Source: Armadillidium nasatum (lineage: Eukaryota; Arthropoda; Malacostraca; Isopoda; Armadillidiidae). From it: a DNA stretch of 32,500 nt. The translations under genes and the position numbers were made by a program. The stretch is from assembly GCA_009176605.1 (NCBI GenBank), contig SEYY01022242.1, positions 1 through 32,500 of the forward strand. Direction: 5' to 3'. Of the stretch, positions 1-12,544 are shown in pieces. Under the pieces are notes generated by a model. That model was not told where the DNA came from, searched no databases, and saw only the letters and a list, made by a program, of their open reading frames with translations. Positions within the stretch are counted from its first letter, which is position 1; each line of letters starts with the position of its first letter.

Positions 1-1111
1 ATATGGCCGGTTTGTTCGCAATGAATGCATTTATTTTGTCGTTGATAACAGTTGTTATATAGATGTCCTCTCTTCCCACAAAATTTGCAGTAGGGACGAG
101 AACGGCAATCTCGAACATCATGACCAGGCTTTTTGCAATAATTACAAGTCACATTCGAGGAATTTCTATTATTAGTTCTTGGAGATCCATTCCACTGTTG
201 TTGGTTTCTATTGTTGTTGTTCCTATTTGTGTTATTACCAAAAGTTCTAGGAGGTGTTCGACTCCTTGACCTATTATTTCTATTATTATTAATAGAATTT
301 TGCTTATAAGGAACATTTTTCGCTTTATCCTGTTGACTAGTTACTTGAGCAAAAGTAGGTTGATTAGGATGATTAGAAAAATAATTTGGAGGAGTAGGGG
401 GTTGAGCAATTACAGGATATTGATTATTATTAGATTTATTGGGAACTACATTAATTTGGGGTTGTAATTCCAACTGGTGTTGGGGTGGTGTCATTTGAGG
501 TTGGAAATTAGTTAGATCAATTAATTCTGGGATGGTGGTTTTATTTGTCACTTTATTTGGAGTTTGTATAGGATAAGACCTTTGTGGTAGTTCTTGGGTT
601 TGATAATTAGTATAGATCTGATCAATTATATTGACTAAATCATCCCAAGATATTTCCTCTCTTCTGGACATTTCACAAATCATGACATGTGATTTTACTG
701 TCTGCTGGATATGTAGAGGTAAACTATTGATTAATTTTTCTCTAAGGATCATTAAAGTTTCAATTTCCGCTGTAGGAAAAGCTTTTTCTGCTAACCCTTG
801 CAAGCGCAGAGCAAACAAGGGGATGGTTTCATTATAATCCATTATTGCATTTTCAAAATTTGTCTGATCAGTTTTGTTTTGCTTTGAAATATATTTATTA
901 AACCATTGTGTAAGTTCATAGACTATAATAGTATATCCAGAGTTGTTTTTCATTAAAAGATCATATACAGTCTTAATATGTCCTTCCAGATGTAAACCAA
1001 GATAAGTTCTCCATTCATCTGTAGAAGACTGTGGGTACATAGTTTTAACATATTCTTCAAATCTGGTGAGAAATTGGGGAAAAGTCTCTCCGTCTTCCAA
1101 TCTTATATTTA
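1..1111 (-). CDS. Gag capsid-nucleocapsid segment of an LTR retrotransposon (open at left edge)
   Basis: Reading leftwards from about 1109, one frame stays open for some 370 codons to the window edge. The first part resembles a retrotransposon Gag capsid region (FLTRFEEYV near the start, ALRLQGLAEKAFP near the middle). A Pro/Gln/Asn-rich linker and an Arg/Asn/Ser-rich basic stretch follow. It ends in zinc knuckles of the form C-x2-C-x4-H-x4-C: CNYCKKPGHDVRDC at 146-105, CKFCGKRGHLYNNC at 89-48, and a third starting at 29 and cut by the edge. Gag assembles the particle and the knuckles bind RNA. No usable start codon belongs to this frame: in-frame stops lie just upstream (near 1122 and 1115), and the N-terminal part sits in another frame. 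Protease and polymerase, if present, lie off the left edge. It is probably a decayed copy of a Ty3/Gypsy- or Bel-Pao-type element; the clade cannot be decided without pol. Confidence 0.8.
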
Positions 1112-1126
1112 CCTAGAGGGATCATT

Positions 1127-1600
1127 TTAGTAGGGTTTCTTTTGGAGTGCAAGTTGCTGAACTAGTTGGGATAAAGTCTGTAGCATCTGCTGATTTTGAG
1201 CTATTAGTTCTCGATTTTGGGACAATACTTCATTCATAATCCTTGAATCAACTAATGTATAAGTAGATGAAGTATGAATAGGCTGTGTCTGAGCTGTCGG
1301 TTGAGTAGGGATATATTGGTGCTTGTACAAGTAAATGGTTTGCTGTTGTGATAGAGGTGGAATAGAAGAAATTACTCTAGGATCAATAGGAGCTGAAATA
1401 TTAGAAGTTGCAGTTGTAAATAAAGGTAAATTAGAACTAATAGGAAATGGATATGCTAGAGAACTTTGAACAGTGTTTGACCAATTTACATTAGACTGGG
1501 AAAACTCCAATGATGTCATTGGTGGTACCCAATTTTGTTGAGTTAAAAGCATGGAAATACTAGTAGAAGGATTACTTACAACATTAGATTGTGTCAACAT
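1127..1600 (-). CDS. N-terminal Gag reading frame of the same LTR retrotransposon
   Basis: This frame begins at an ATG at 1600, about 250 bases after the primer-binding site, where a gag start is expected. It encodes 157 residues rich in Ser, Thr, Gln and Pro, ending in a Gln/Leu-rich heptad-like stretch that could be a coiled coil, then KKPY and a stop. No catalytic motif is visible. The capsid-like segment that follows lies in a different frame, and a short bridge (ATG at 1125, residues MIPLG) lies in the third frame. Two frame changes within about 25 bases are therefore needed to connect the parts, which points to mutational decay. The alternative of a genuinely separate small ORF is less likely, because the spacing and direction fit one gag. 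Confidence 0.6.
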   Translation of the reverse strand: MLTQSNVVSNPSTSISMLLTQQNWVPPMTSLEFSQSNVNWSNTVQSSLAYPFPISSNLPLFTTATSNISAPIDPRVISSIPPLSQQQTIYLYKHQYIPTQPTAQTQPIHTSSTYTLVDSRIMNEVLSQNRELIAQNQQMLQTLSQLVQQLALQKKPY

Positions 1601-1850
1601 TAGTGTCAGTTTTTAAAGTCATAGTTATTGGAACAGTTTCAGTATCTACCTTTCCTTCCATTGTTTCTAAATGTTTCAGTGGACATTATTTTAATATATA
1701 AGTATGAACACACACAGAAATCAGAAAACCAATAAAACTAAACTGGTATACTGGTACGTAATATAAATAATACTCACTAGTTAGCTAGTGTTTACAATTT
1801 ACAACAATTGGCAACAGAACAAAGACACAGAACTGTAGTGTAGAAACTAC

Positions 1851-1862
1851 GCTCTGCTACCA
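1851..1862 (-). promoter_or_regulatory. Primer-binding site complementary to initiator tRNA-Met
   Basis: The minus strand reads TGGTAGCAGAGC. It is complementary to the 3' end of animal initiator tRNA-Met, which ends CUCUGCUACCA. It sits one base after a sequence ending TTATAACA, as expected for the junction between a 5' LTR and its primer site. This fixes the element's orientation (minus) and the inner LTR border at about 1864. Confidence 0.75.
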
Positions 1863-1863
1863 A

Positions 1864-2450
1864 TGTTATAATTTTAACTGGGGGTTTAAAGTAAAGTTAT
1901 GGTGATTATTGATTACGAGAGTCAAGTGACTAAATGTAGCTCTCTCACCATTTGGGAACAACGATATCCCCAAAGGAAAGTTTCAATAACTTTCTACAGC
2001 TACAACTGTCTCTGAACTTATACCAATTTAAAAATATAAGACTATGTGTTACGTACCAGTGCTAACTCCAAAAAAAAATGATTGATGAGATGATAAATAG
2101 GAAGGCTCTTGAAATCAAGTCACAAAGCAGAAGAGGAGATAAGCTTCTTAAAGTTAGGTAAACATGCGACACAACACTCAAGCAAGAAAAATAAAAAAAA
2201 TATAGAATTAGAACAAATAATGATGCCCACACATGCAAGCGAGAGTATTAGAGGAACAATTAGGGTGAAAATAATTACCTGAGCAAGTGTACAGGAAGTA
2301 CTCCTCTCATAGACTTCCACTCACATGTGGGAAAAATAATAAACGAATAATAATAATGATTTAATAAAATAATATATATATATGTGAGGTTTTATAATGA
2401 GGTTGAAACTTAAGAGTATCCCTGGGTTAATTGCAACTAATTGCAGCAAT
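1864..2450 (-). mobile_element. Probable 5' LTR of the minus-strand retrotransposon (outer end not located)
   Basis: Sequence right of the primer site begins TGTTATAA on the plus strand, so the minus-strand LTR ends TTATAACA, the usual TG..CA form. A TATAAAA motif lies on the minus strand at about 2397-2391. The partner LTR is outside the window and no convincing outer terminus or target-site duplication was found, so the right coordinate is arbitrary. Confidence 0.35.
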
Positions 2451-2975
2451 AAGAATATAATACACACATTCAATCACTCAATCACTGATACACTGCGCTG
2501 GCACACTAGTACTGTAAAACATTACACACAACATAACACAAAATAATAATAAATAATAATATGAACCGTAATATAGTTTTTCTTTTATGCAATGGAGAAT
2601 GATGTAACAAAATATAGGTTAATAATAAATTTATAAATTTTTTTTTTTATCACTTAATCCTAAGTTGTATCAATCTTATGAAAATAATTTTATTACCTTC
2701 ATAATTTTTATAGTATGAAGATTAGTCTTTATTGGCTTTTTACACTCAATTTCCAACTCCTCTGTATATTAAAGGAGATATAATTATGACACTGTAGTTC
2801 ACCACACTTAAATTGTTTTATTATAATACAATTTAATTATATATAATAGTAAATGTGAATAAACAATGCACTATAGGGGAAATCTTGTAACACTAAAAAT
2901 CTGTGTAGTGTTGCTAATTACAATAAATGTAATCAAAGGAAATGCTTGTAGTTTCGTAGTATTCTGAATATATAT
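2451..2975. other. AT-rich intergenic stretch, no gene seen
   Basis: Low-complexity AT-rich sequence with AAT/ATT runs (2540-2565) and short oligo-T. No coding frame resembles a known family. Confidence 0.6.
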
Positions 2976-2979
2976 GGTA

Positions 2980-3180
2980 AGGTAAAGTTCCAAACCATGG
3001 AAATGTCACAAATAAAATTCCTCAAACTGGATGTAGGATATGTGACAGTGAAGGCTCCAAACCATGAACGTTTATTACACAGAGAAGGTCCCTCACCATG
3101 GAAATCTGGGAAAAACAAACGCTCCCTGACCATGGATATATGAGATGGGGAAACAAAGGTTCCCTGACCATGGACCTATA
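2980..3180. repeat. Degenerate short tandem repeat, unit about 34 bp, core ACCATGGA
   Basis: A motif like GGTTCCCTGACCATGGA recurs at 2987, 3053, 3087, 3120 and 3158. A weaker unit near 3017 reads TTCCTCAAACTGGA. Spacings are about 30-38 bases. Units improve in similarity toward the right end, where the last two share GCTCCCTGACCATGGA apart from one base. There is no coding sense in either strand. Confidence 0.7.
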
Positions 3181-3720
3181 AACATATTTTATTTCTTTTT
3201 AAGCTATATAAAAGATTACTTTCTATCCATATTAACAGTGTTATACATTATATACATAATAAAACCTTTTAATAATAGAAACTAAACCTAACTTAGTTTA
3301 ACTTACCTCAACAAAGTTGAGGTCTTTTCTTTTAACTTTTTGAAGAATCTTATTCAAGTCGTCAATTTATGGAAAGTTGGAATTCCTTATAAATAATTAA
3401 AAACACCAATTAACTATTTGCTTGAGTCTACCAAGAAAATCTCATTGAAAACAAATAAAGTAAAGAAAGCATACCTTGATTTCTCCTTGAATACACTTGA
3501 TATATATATATATACAAACTCATGCAATTAAGCAATTGAGAACAAAAATAGAGTAAGAGATATGATTATGAATGGCAAAAATGATGATAACAAAATCAAG
3601 CATTACTTTAGAAAAGTATCTGAAACCAAAAAAATTTATACTTAATGACATATGTTGGTTAAAACATATTAGAGGAAATGAATTTGGGATCAGGGTAACA
3701 GGAAAATTCCTTACAATATA
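3181..3720. other. AT-rich intergenic stretch, no gene seen
   Basis: Contains short (TA)n tracts near 3501-3514 and 3716-3730. No protein family is recognisable. Confidence 0.55.
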
Positions 3721-4126
3721 TATATATATAGGCTTAGGTGTAGATTGTTTCTGACCTTCGATATTTTTTATCAATATTTTTTTATATTGATATTTTATTT
3801 TAATCGATACTTTTATACCTAACGAATTTCAAGTGTAATTTGTTCTTTTCAGTTCAGATACCTTAAATTTAGGTTATGTTATAAACTATAAGTACAATAA
3901 AATTATTATTATTTAGGTTAAATTACAGCATCTTCGGTAGTTCAGGTTATGATAAGTCGAATTAGGTTCTGCTAGAAAAGTAAGTAATAATAATTGTGTG
4001 TATGTCTAGTGTAATAGTACCTCTGGCAACGTTCTTGTTTACGTTAGGCTTCTCCGATATTTTCGATTATCGATATTTTCGGACAATCGAAAGTCAGAAA
4101 CAATCTACACCTTTACCATATATATT

Positions 4127-4248
<122 letters not shown>

Positions 4249-4545
4249 TCGATATTTTATTTTAATCGATACTTTTATACCTATAATTTTTGTGTGCGTT
4301 AGGCCTCTTTTATGGCAAATTCTTGTGTAGGTTAAGCCTCTTTTTACGGCAACTTCGGTAGTTCAGGATATAAGTCGAATTAGGTTCTGCTAGAAAAAGT
4401 AAGTAATAATTGTGTCTATGTCTAGTGTAATAGGCCTGTACACCTCTAATTCCCGGCAACATTCTTGTTTACGTTAGGCCTCTCCAATATTTTCGATTAT
4501 CGATATTTTCAGACAATCGAAAGTCAGAAACAATCTACACCATTA

Positions 4546-5454
<909 letters not shown>

Positions 5455-5957
5455 CGAGAATAGATTTTGTTCACGCCATATATGGTTCACGCTATGGTTT
5501 GAGCTACCATAGCCTAATGGAGCTACCTCAAAATAAACAAATGGTATGGCGCAGCGTCTTCCATGTCCAACATTGACCGTCAATGGATGAGCAGTCAGCC
5601 ACAATAGCTTATACTATATTATCTCTTGGAAATAGTAAATCCCCCATTTCATTTTAACTATTTGAATACATTTTCAATGGTGAGTTCTTTATTAATTTAA
5701 TTTTATTAATTGTAGGCTAAATTTTTACTAGAATTAGATTTATTCTTAGTAGAGCAGTCACAATATACTACATTAAGCTCTATCTAGAGTTACAGCGCTA
5801 CAGAGAACCCCAACAGTATTTAATACACATGAATAATGAAAAGCATATTTCAAGAAAATATTTGCTTTATCTTAAATATTTTTGCAGTACGGCAATGAAA
5901 ACGTAAATGCAGGGCACACGATCATTCGACCCGTGAGTGGTGGTGATATAATTTTTA

Positions 5958-6051
<94 letters not shown>

Positions 6052-6295
6052 AACAATTTAATTTACTTTATTTCATAATATTTCGTCTTCGTAGCAGTTT
6101 CAATATATTAAAAAAAAACTTTGTTTGCTCCGAAGTAGCTATAAAATTTCGTATTATTATTCCCTTCGACACTGATCCAGCAACTTGACAGTGCAACATT
6201 GCAAATACAAATTATATTACGCAATGATTTTCCCTTTCGATATCATAGAGGAAGAAAATATTTAAAGTTAACGAAATTTTCGGATTTTAAAGAGG
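5455..6295. repeat. Left copy of a duplicated repeat block with internal (AT)n
   Basis: The block starts with a GATTTTGTTCACGC segment (about 5464-5630) and contains (AT)n at 5960-6048. It ends with a segment carrying TCCGAAGTAGCTATAAAATT and ACTGATCCAGCAACTTGACA (about 6115-6290). The same two segments recur in the same order at 6648-7085. About 300 bases after 5630 are absent from the right copy. Confidence 0.8.
5960..6048. repeat. (AT)n microsatellite
   Basis: Uninterrupted AT repeat inside the left repeat block. Confidence 0.95.
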
Positions 6296-6479
6296 CTATA
6301 GTGTGCTTGTATCTGCGTTGAATTAGATAAATTCAAATAGTTTATTATAAAGTTATTCGCAGCATAAACCGATGAGTGATGAAGCTACGGATAGCTTTCA
6401 CGGCCATATTCCCGTTGAACATTGCGGTTATGGACAGCGACTATTGGACTGAAGTTGCTAATTGGGATGCCCAATGAGT

Positions 6480-6560
6480 TCCGATATATATCAATATCTA
6501 TTTTTTTACGATATCGAAAAATATTCGATGATATTTTTAAAGTCGATATATCGATATTTT
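6480..6560. repeat. ATCGAT-rich simple sequence
   Basis: Dense ATATCGATAT-like words, of the same flavour as 4055-4085 and 4245-4275. It reads as low complexity in all frames. Confidence 0.5.
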
Positions 6561-6647
6561 ATCCTCAGTATCGAATCAACGATTTTTTTACTTTGGAAAT
6601 TTTAGAAATTTTCTGTTCCTTTATAAAATAAATTTTAAGCAACATAT

Positions 6648-7085
<438 letters not shown>

Positions 7086-7104
7086 AAAGAATAATGGTTA
7101 TAGT

Positions 7105-7870
7105 ATGAACGTCAGGAAGGCCAGTGGCCCGGATGGCATTCCCCCTCGCGTTCTGAGAGAGTGTGCTTACGAGTTAGCGCCTGTCCACGTTCAGCTCTAA
7201 TCTTTATGCCTTAATAGTAGGACTTTTCCTCAGTTCTAGAAGCGCGCATATGTTCAACCGATCCCGAAAAAAAAGGTAGCCGCTCGGACCCTTCCAGCTA
7301 TCGACCTATAGCTCTCACTTGTGTTCTGTCTAAAATTTTTGAAACTCTCATTTCCTGGACCATTTGGAGTCTCATTCTAATCTCTCAGATCATCATTATG
7401 GCTTTCGACTCTTGATGTTAACTGGTGACATACATTCCTATTTCACTGATTTATGGTCTTCTGCCTTTAGGGACTTCGGGGAGTCTTGTGTGGTGGCGCT
7501 TGATATATTCAAGGCCTTTGACCGGACATGGTATGTGTCGCTGCTCTCCAGGCTCCCTTCCTTAGGGTTTCCTCCTTCTCTTTGCTTATTCTTGTCTAGT
7601 TTTCTCTCAGATCGTTCCATTTCAAATCTTGTAGATGGAGCAACCTTCTTCTTCCTTTCCTGTCAATTGTGGTGTTCCACAGGGTTTTGTTTTATCTCCA
7701 ACTTTTTTCCTACTTTTCATTAACGACCTTTTCAACTGCACTTTTAACTCTGTTCACTCTTGTGCTGATGACTCAACTCTCCATTCTTGTACTCGTTTCA
7801 AATCTGCTCCCCATTTTGCTTCTCGATTCTATTCTTGCTGATCACATAGATCCTTGGCATGCATGGATTC
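7105..7870 (+). pseudogene. Non-LTR retrotransposon (Jockey/CR1-like) reverse transcriptase remnant
   Basis: Conceptual translation in shifting frames shows ordered reverse-transcriptase landmarks: KASGPDGIPPRVLRECA near 7118; VQPIPKK near 7260; ALDIFKAFDRTWYVSLLSRL near 7500; GVPQGFVLSPTFFLLFINDL near 7675; and a catalytic-box remnant CADD at 7761-7772, where Tyr is replaced by Cys. Frameshifts and stops break every segment, and both endonuclease and 3' end are missing. It is dead. It is related to, but more diverged than, the LINE copies at 14345, 18823 and 31253. Confidence 0.8.
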
Positions 7871-7889
7871 TTATTCAAAATTTTGTGTG

Positions 7890-8625
7890 AATGCAGCATT
7901 TATCAGTTTTAACATAATAATCATTGATTTCATGTCGAAAGCAATCTGTTACCTCAAAACTAAGCGTCAGCACGGTCACATCCAATTTTCTTTTTTGTCA
8001 TTTTATTTTTGAGTTATAATTTTAATTCAAAGAAATTTTTTCATCTTTTTTATTTATCTTTTTATAGTCTTCTATACATGAAAACTTATAAGTATTACTT
8101 TGTTCTTGTATCTCTATTTTATATATCTTTAAATTGCTTACTTTTCTTCTTCCTCTTCTCAGATCAACAAATTCACATTAATTAATCAAAACTCCAAACT
8201 CGGTGGATATTTCCTCAAAGTTTTGTTCCACGATTTCTTCGTCCACTTTCCTTATTCTTCGTTACTCAAGGAATATACTTTTATATCATCCAAAATAGAT
8301 GCGATATTTTCTATGGTTGCCGAGTCAGTAATAAGCTTGCAGCTCCGACTCAACATTTTAAAATTATTTGGCTCCGGCTTCAACAACTTAGAAATTATCC
8401 GGTTTCATTTAGTCATGAAACCATCGACTCTGGGTTACGAAATAAAGGACTTAATGATAAAAAAAATTCCTTACTAACTCCTTTATTTTCAATTATATCA
8501 AATTTAAAAACCTAAAAATTTTTTTTAAAAATACCATACAATTGACCAATCTTTTTTTTTTTTTAAATTTAATAGCATAGTTACTCTTTGAATTAAAACC
8601 TGTATAAATTTTCTAATTTGTTTAT
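7890..8625. other. Intergenic stretch, no gene seen
   Basis: AT-rich, with oligo-T tracts and no recognisable protein or RNA feature. Confidence 0.5.
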
Positions 8626-8627
8626 CA

Positions 8628-8690
8628 GAATACTTGTAATATGAACTGGTGTGATGGCGTCCCTTTCAAAATTTATCTATTTTTATTTTA
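8628..8690 (-). repeat. Segment similar to the 3' flank of zinc-finger gene A
   Basis: ACTTGTAATATGAAC followed by a diverged GGGATCC/CCCTTT..AAAATTT..CTATTTTTA stretch matches plus-strand 26481-26535, which spans the stop codon and 3' flank of zinc-finger gene A. No finger sequence remains next to it. It may be displaced 3' flank of gene B or debris of a third copy. Confidence 0.45.
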
Positions 8691-8699
8691 TTTATTTCA

Positions 8700-9265
8700 C
8701 AGATCCTAACTCTCCCACTACTCCTATTATCAATACCCCAACATTTCACATTCTCCTAATTTCGTGCTCGAGGTTTTGGTACTTTATCTCTTTTCCTCCT
8801 CTCTGGTACAGAGATACCTTCCCATCACAGGAGATACCAACTTCCAAAATATAGCATTTGTTGTTAGTTTTATCTGTTACTATCGTCTGGTTTATTGCAC
8901 TGTATTTTATTTTATGTTGGAATGGGATAATTATACTGAATTCGGATCTGTTCTTTATCCATTATTGATGATGGATCAAGATATCTGTGGTCGTTTGATT
9001 TTTTCAAGTACATATATCTTGCATACTCTATAGTGTATAAGTTTGCGTACAGAATAATGTCTTCTGTATAGAACTGTCTAAGAAGATGCACCTCTCAACC
9101 AGACAAACTGTGAATTACTGATTATCCCTTTTCACCACACATTCCACATCCATCACATCGATTTTGTATTTCTATGTTTTTTTGAACCAGTTTCTTTTTA
9201 AATCCGCGTCTTGTGACCTTATTAATAGCCTTTCTTCTTCGAATCTTTGATATAATAATAAATTC
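8700..9265. other. Intergenic stretch, no gene seen
   Basis: Open frames of up to about 89 codons occur, but none resembles a known protein. No splice-bounded exon could be supported. Confidence 0.45.
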
Positions 9266-9270
9266 CTTAT

Positions 9271-10135
9271 CTATAATCTATGCCTTATAATGTTTACGTG
9301 TTTATTTTCAGCTATTTTCATTTTTGAGTTTTCCTTTTTTACACACTTATTTTTCAAGTCTTCTTTTTCCAATTCCATTCTTACTTCTATTGAGCATTCT
9401 TCAAGATAGTTTTGAGACTTTTTAATGATGAACTTTGTATTTGGTTTTCCCTCTTCATGATCTTTCACCCAACTCAAGTATCTACTTCCTTTTCCTTTTA
9501 AATATTCTCCTACTTCAATTATTTCTTTCTTGTGGATCTCATCTATAATTGGTATCCCCATTCCTCCCTCTTTTCTTGGCATGTACATTCTTGCCATGTA
9601 TTGATTTTTATAGATTTTATGAGAATGAAGCAGCTTTCTGGTTCTAATGTTTGATTACTTAATTTCATGCTGATACCAAGTCCATAAATTACCACTGGTA
9701 TAGAGTAAATCCTAATTGCTTCAATTTTATTCTTTGGTTTTAATTCAGTTTTTAAAATTGATTTAAGATGATCTATATATTCATTCCTTATTCTAGTTTT
9801 CATGTCACCATTCTCTATTTTATTCCCGATTCCTGAATCCCAAGATATTTGTAAATTGTACCTGGTTCAAGCTTTTTAATCTGAGTTTTGTCTACAATAA
9901 TGTTTTCTGCCTCTATTCTCTTTCATCATTTTAACTTTATGAAAATACATTTAACCAATCCTAATTCCATTCTTATATCATTTGTGAGTTCCACTACTCT
10001 AACCTGCTTTTCTGTCTCTTCCAAATTAGGTGAATATAGATTTAAGTCATCCATATAGAACAAGTGTGACAACTGCTTCGGTTTTTTTCTCATTCCTTGG
10101 GTTGACTCTGAATTTATTATGAAGATTGTTTAACA
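9271..10135 (-). pseudogene. R2/R4-like non-LTR retrotransposon, C-terminal reverse-transcriptase remnant
   Basis: Reading leftwards, a frame shows LSHLFYMDDLNLYSPN with the catalytic MDD box (10060-10043). A segment typical of the thumb follows (YKYLGIQESG near 9850). Then come IRIYSIPVVIYGLGISMKLS (near 9710) and ARMYMPRKEGGMGIPIIDEI followed by KKEIIEVGEYLKGKGSRYLS (9597-9480). This order is characteristic of R2-type polymerases ending in a Cys/His-endonuclease module, which is absent here. Several frameshifts and stops interrupt it, so it is a relic. Clade assignment rests on recognition of the MDD context and the VARMYMPRKEGG-like block and should be treated as provisional. It lies just downstream of zinc-finger gene B and may have displaced that gene's 3' flank. 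Confidence 0.7.
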
Positions 10136-10262
10136 TGTTGCTCTATGACTCTTACTGTCGCATAGTAGAGTCTATTAATCTCTAAGCTCACAGTTGGTGG
10201 AATCAATTTTGGGAGGACTCTGTTTACCTACCCAAGATACTTATTCATTTTCATCAAATCAT

Positions 10263-11663
10263 TTATTTTTTAAATATCCAATCACTTATTTTCACAAATC
10301 CATGTGAAAGCATGTGCCTTGATAGTACAAATTTCTCATCACATTCATAGTGGCATTGGGAACATTTAAATAACTTGGGATTTTGATGACTCAGCATATG
10401 TATGTCTAATGCACCTTTCATGTTACACTCATAACCACACTCACAACATTTAAACAGTCTTGTATTTTCATGACTTTGCAAGTGAGTTTTTAAGTTTCCT
10501 TTCAAATTGCATTCAAAGCTGCACTTAGAACATTTAAATAACTTTAAATTTTCATGTTTAAGCATGTGTTTTTCAAGGCTATGTTTATAATTACATCCAT
10601 AGTTGCATTCAGAACATTTAAATAACTTTATATTTTCATGATTTAGCAAGTGAATTTTTAATTGTCCTTTCTGATTACATTCATAGGAGCATTCAGAACA
10701 TTTAAATAACTTGGAATTTGAATGTGTAAGCATGTGTCTTTTTAATAGTCCGTTCTCATTACATCCATAGTTACACACAGAACATTTAAATAACTTGACA
10801 AAATTTTCATGTGTAATCAAGTGACTTTTTAAATCCTTTTTCCACCTACATTCATAGTTGCACTTTGAACATTTAAATAACTTTTTATTTAAATGAATAA
10901 GCATGTGTCTTTTTAAGCTTCCTTTGTCGTTACATTCATAGTTGCATTCAGAACATTTAAATAACTTGATATTTTGATGACTCAGCATATGTACTTTTAG
11001 ATGTTTTTTCAGATTACATCCATAGTTGCACTCAGAACATTTAAATAACTTGTAATTTTCATGTGTAAGCATGTGCATTTTCAGGTTTTGTTTATAATTA
11101 CTTTCATAACTGCACTTACAACATTTAAATAACTTTTTATTTAAATGATTAAGCAGGTGGTTTTTTAAGCTTCCTTTCTCGTTACATCCATAGTTGCATT
11201 CAGAACATTTATAAAACTTGACATTTCCATGCGTAAGCATATGCCTTTTTAACGTATCTTTTCTACTACATTCAAAACTGCACTTACAACATTTAAATAA
11301 CTTTTCATTTAAATGAATAAGCATGTGTTTTTTTAAGTCTCCTTTCCACTTAGATTCATAGCTGCACTTTGAACATTTAAATAATTTTATGTTGTTGTGA
11401 ATTAATAAATGTTGCTTTAACAAAGATTTAGAATTAGACTCATAACTGCAATGGTCACATTTAAACTTGATTTTGTTATGTGTCTTTAAATGGCTTTTCA
11501 ACTCAGCTTGGCCTTTAAAACTAAAATTACAAAATCTGCAACTCAGGTTTTCCAGATGACTCTTTTTAATGCTTTCATTACGTGTTACTGACGTTGGAGA
11601 TCTGTTTTTTGAAGTACTTTTCATTTTAGAACCTTTTTCCACTTCAACATTGCCAAGGAGTAT
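10263..11663 (-). CDS. Zinc-finger gene B, terminal exon: 15 C2H2 fingers
   Basis: This exon encodes 466 residues and a stop. It begins in phase 0 after a TTTGCAG acceptor with [11 protein letters not shown] basic Ser/Lys-rich lead of about 40 residues is followed by 15 consecutive fingers from about residue 42 to 455, all C-x2-C-x12-H-x3-H. The family binds DNA (sometimes RNA) in the nucleus, usually as transcription or chromatin regulators; the target is unknown. Scaffold residues are almost invariant ([17 protein letters not shown]), while helix positions -1, 2, 3 and 6 vary from finger to finger. Linkers are of the type N.KLFKC rather than TGEKP. The usual Phe four residues after the second Cys is replaced by Cys or Ser in 14 of 15 fingers. 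The long Tyr-Ile and Phe stretch that a naive frame adds upstream is intronic microsatellite and poly-T. The last finger runs into KISDWIFKK, which differs from the end of paralog A. Confidence 0.93.
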   Translation of the reverse strand: MLLGNVEVEKGSKMKSTSKNRSPTSVTRNESIKKSHLENLSCRFCNFSFKGQAELKSHLKTHNKIKFKCDHCSYESNSKSLLKQHLLIHNNIKLFKCSKCSYESKWKGDLKKHMLIHLNEKLFKCCKCSFECSRKDTLKRHMLTHGNVKFYKCSECNYGCNEKGSLKNHLLNHLNKKLFKCCKCSYESNYKQNLKMHMLTHENYKLFKCSECNYGCNLKKHLKVHMLSHQNIKLFKCSECNYECNDKGSLKRHMLIHLNKKLFKCSKCNYECRWKKDLKSHLITHENFVKLFKCSVCNYGCNENGLLKRHMLTHSNSKLFKCSECSYECNQKGQLKIHLLNHENIKLFKCSECNYGCNYKHSLEKHMLKHENLKLFKCSKCSFECNLKGNLKTHLQSHENTRLFKCCECGYECNMKGALDIHMLSHQNPKLFKCSQCHYECDEKFVLSRHMLSHGFVKISDWIFKK

Positions 11664-11865
<202 letters not shown>

Positions 11866-11869
11866 CGTG

Positions 11870-12540
11870 ATAGAGAAATGAGTGAGAAGGAATTGTGAAA
11901 CGTTGTACAGTGAAATTGAGACATTCAGAGAACCTTTTAAGACTAGAGTGTTTATCGGTAGTAAAAATTAATTAAATTAAACCACCAATAACTAGAATGG
12001 TGAGAACTTTGCTCTATATCTTCATAAGTAAACCACCAAGAGTGGGAACTTTCGTCTATACTCTACATCTAAAAATTTCTGTCAAATATGGAAAATAGAT
12101 GTAATCACATCAATTATCATCTGTTGAAAGAACTCTGCAGAAGAGCAAACTCTGATGTGAACCAATGTTTCATTGCAGAATGCTTGAGGAAGGATTTCTA
12201 GCATAGTTTACAGTCCAAGTTGGATTGAAAGATTTGTGGCCAATACTAATGGTAAATTTACTGCAGAAGTTAAAAGGGTGGGTAAATTCAATGGCCATTC
12301 AGAGGACCTTAATTAAAGCAGGATTTACACTCGGAAAAACTGCAAGGATATTTTCATCCATTCTAATATGTAGTCAAATCATATTAAGACAAAAAAGTTG
12401 GGTTACGCTGCTTCCTTGCCAGCAAATGATAAGGGTTCATCTCTCTCTCTCATATCACACAAGACTGTGTGACGGAAAAGCTGTCACAAAAAATATATCT
12501 TTCATCCTTCTACAATATACAAAAATCTCTATTTTAAAAA
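11870..12540. other. Intron sequence of gene B; one unrecognised frame at 12176-12596
   Basis: A plus-strand frame (ATG at 12225) of 123 residues is open and contains LLQKLKGWVNSMAIQRTLIK. I do not recognise it. It lies antisense inside the last intron of gene B and may be decayed transposon. No second conserved segment was found around it. Confidence 0.3.
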
Positions 12541-12544
12541 TTGT

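Noticed and set aside
63..837. Plus-strand frames opposite gag
   Set aside because: Shadows of the minus-strand gag; no family resemblance.
1100..1130. Programmed ribosomal frameshift in gag
   Set aside because: Two separate shifts and intervening stops would be required; no slippery heptamer is evident.
2120..3133. Short minus-strand frames in the LTR flank and tandem repeat
   Set aside because: They span AT-rich or tandem-repeat DNA and lack recognisable domains or splice context.
2980..3180. CRISPR-like array
   Set aside because: Repeat units are degenerate, spacing is irregular, there are no cas genes and the genome is eukaryotic.
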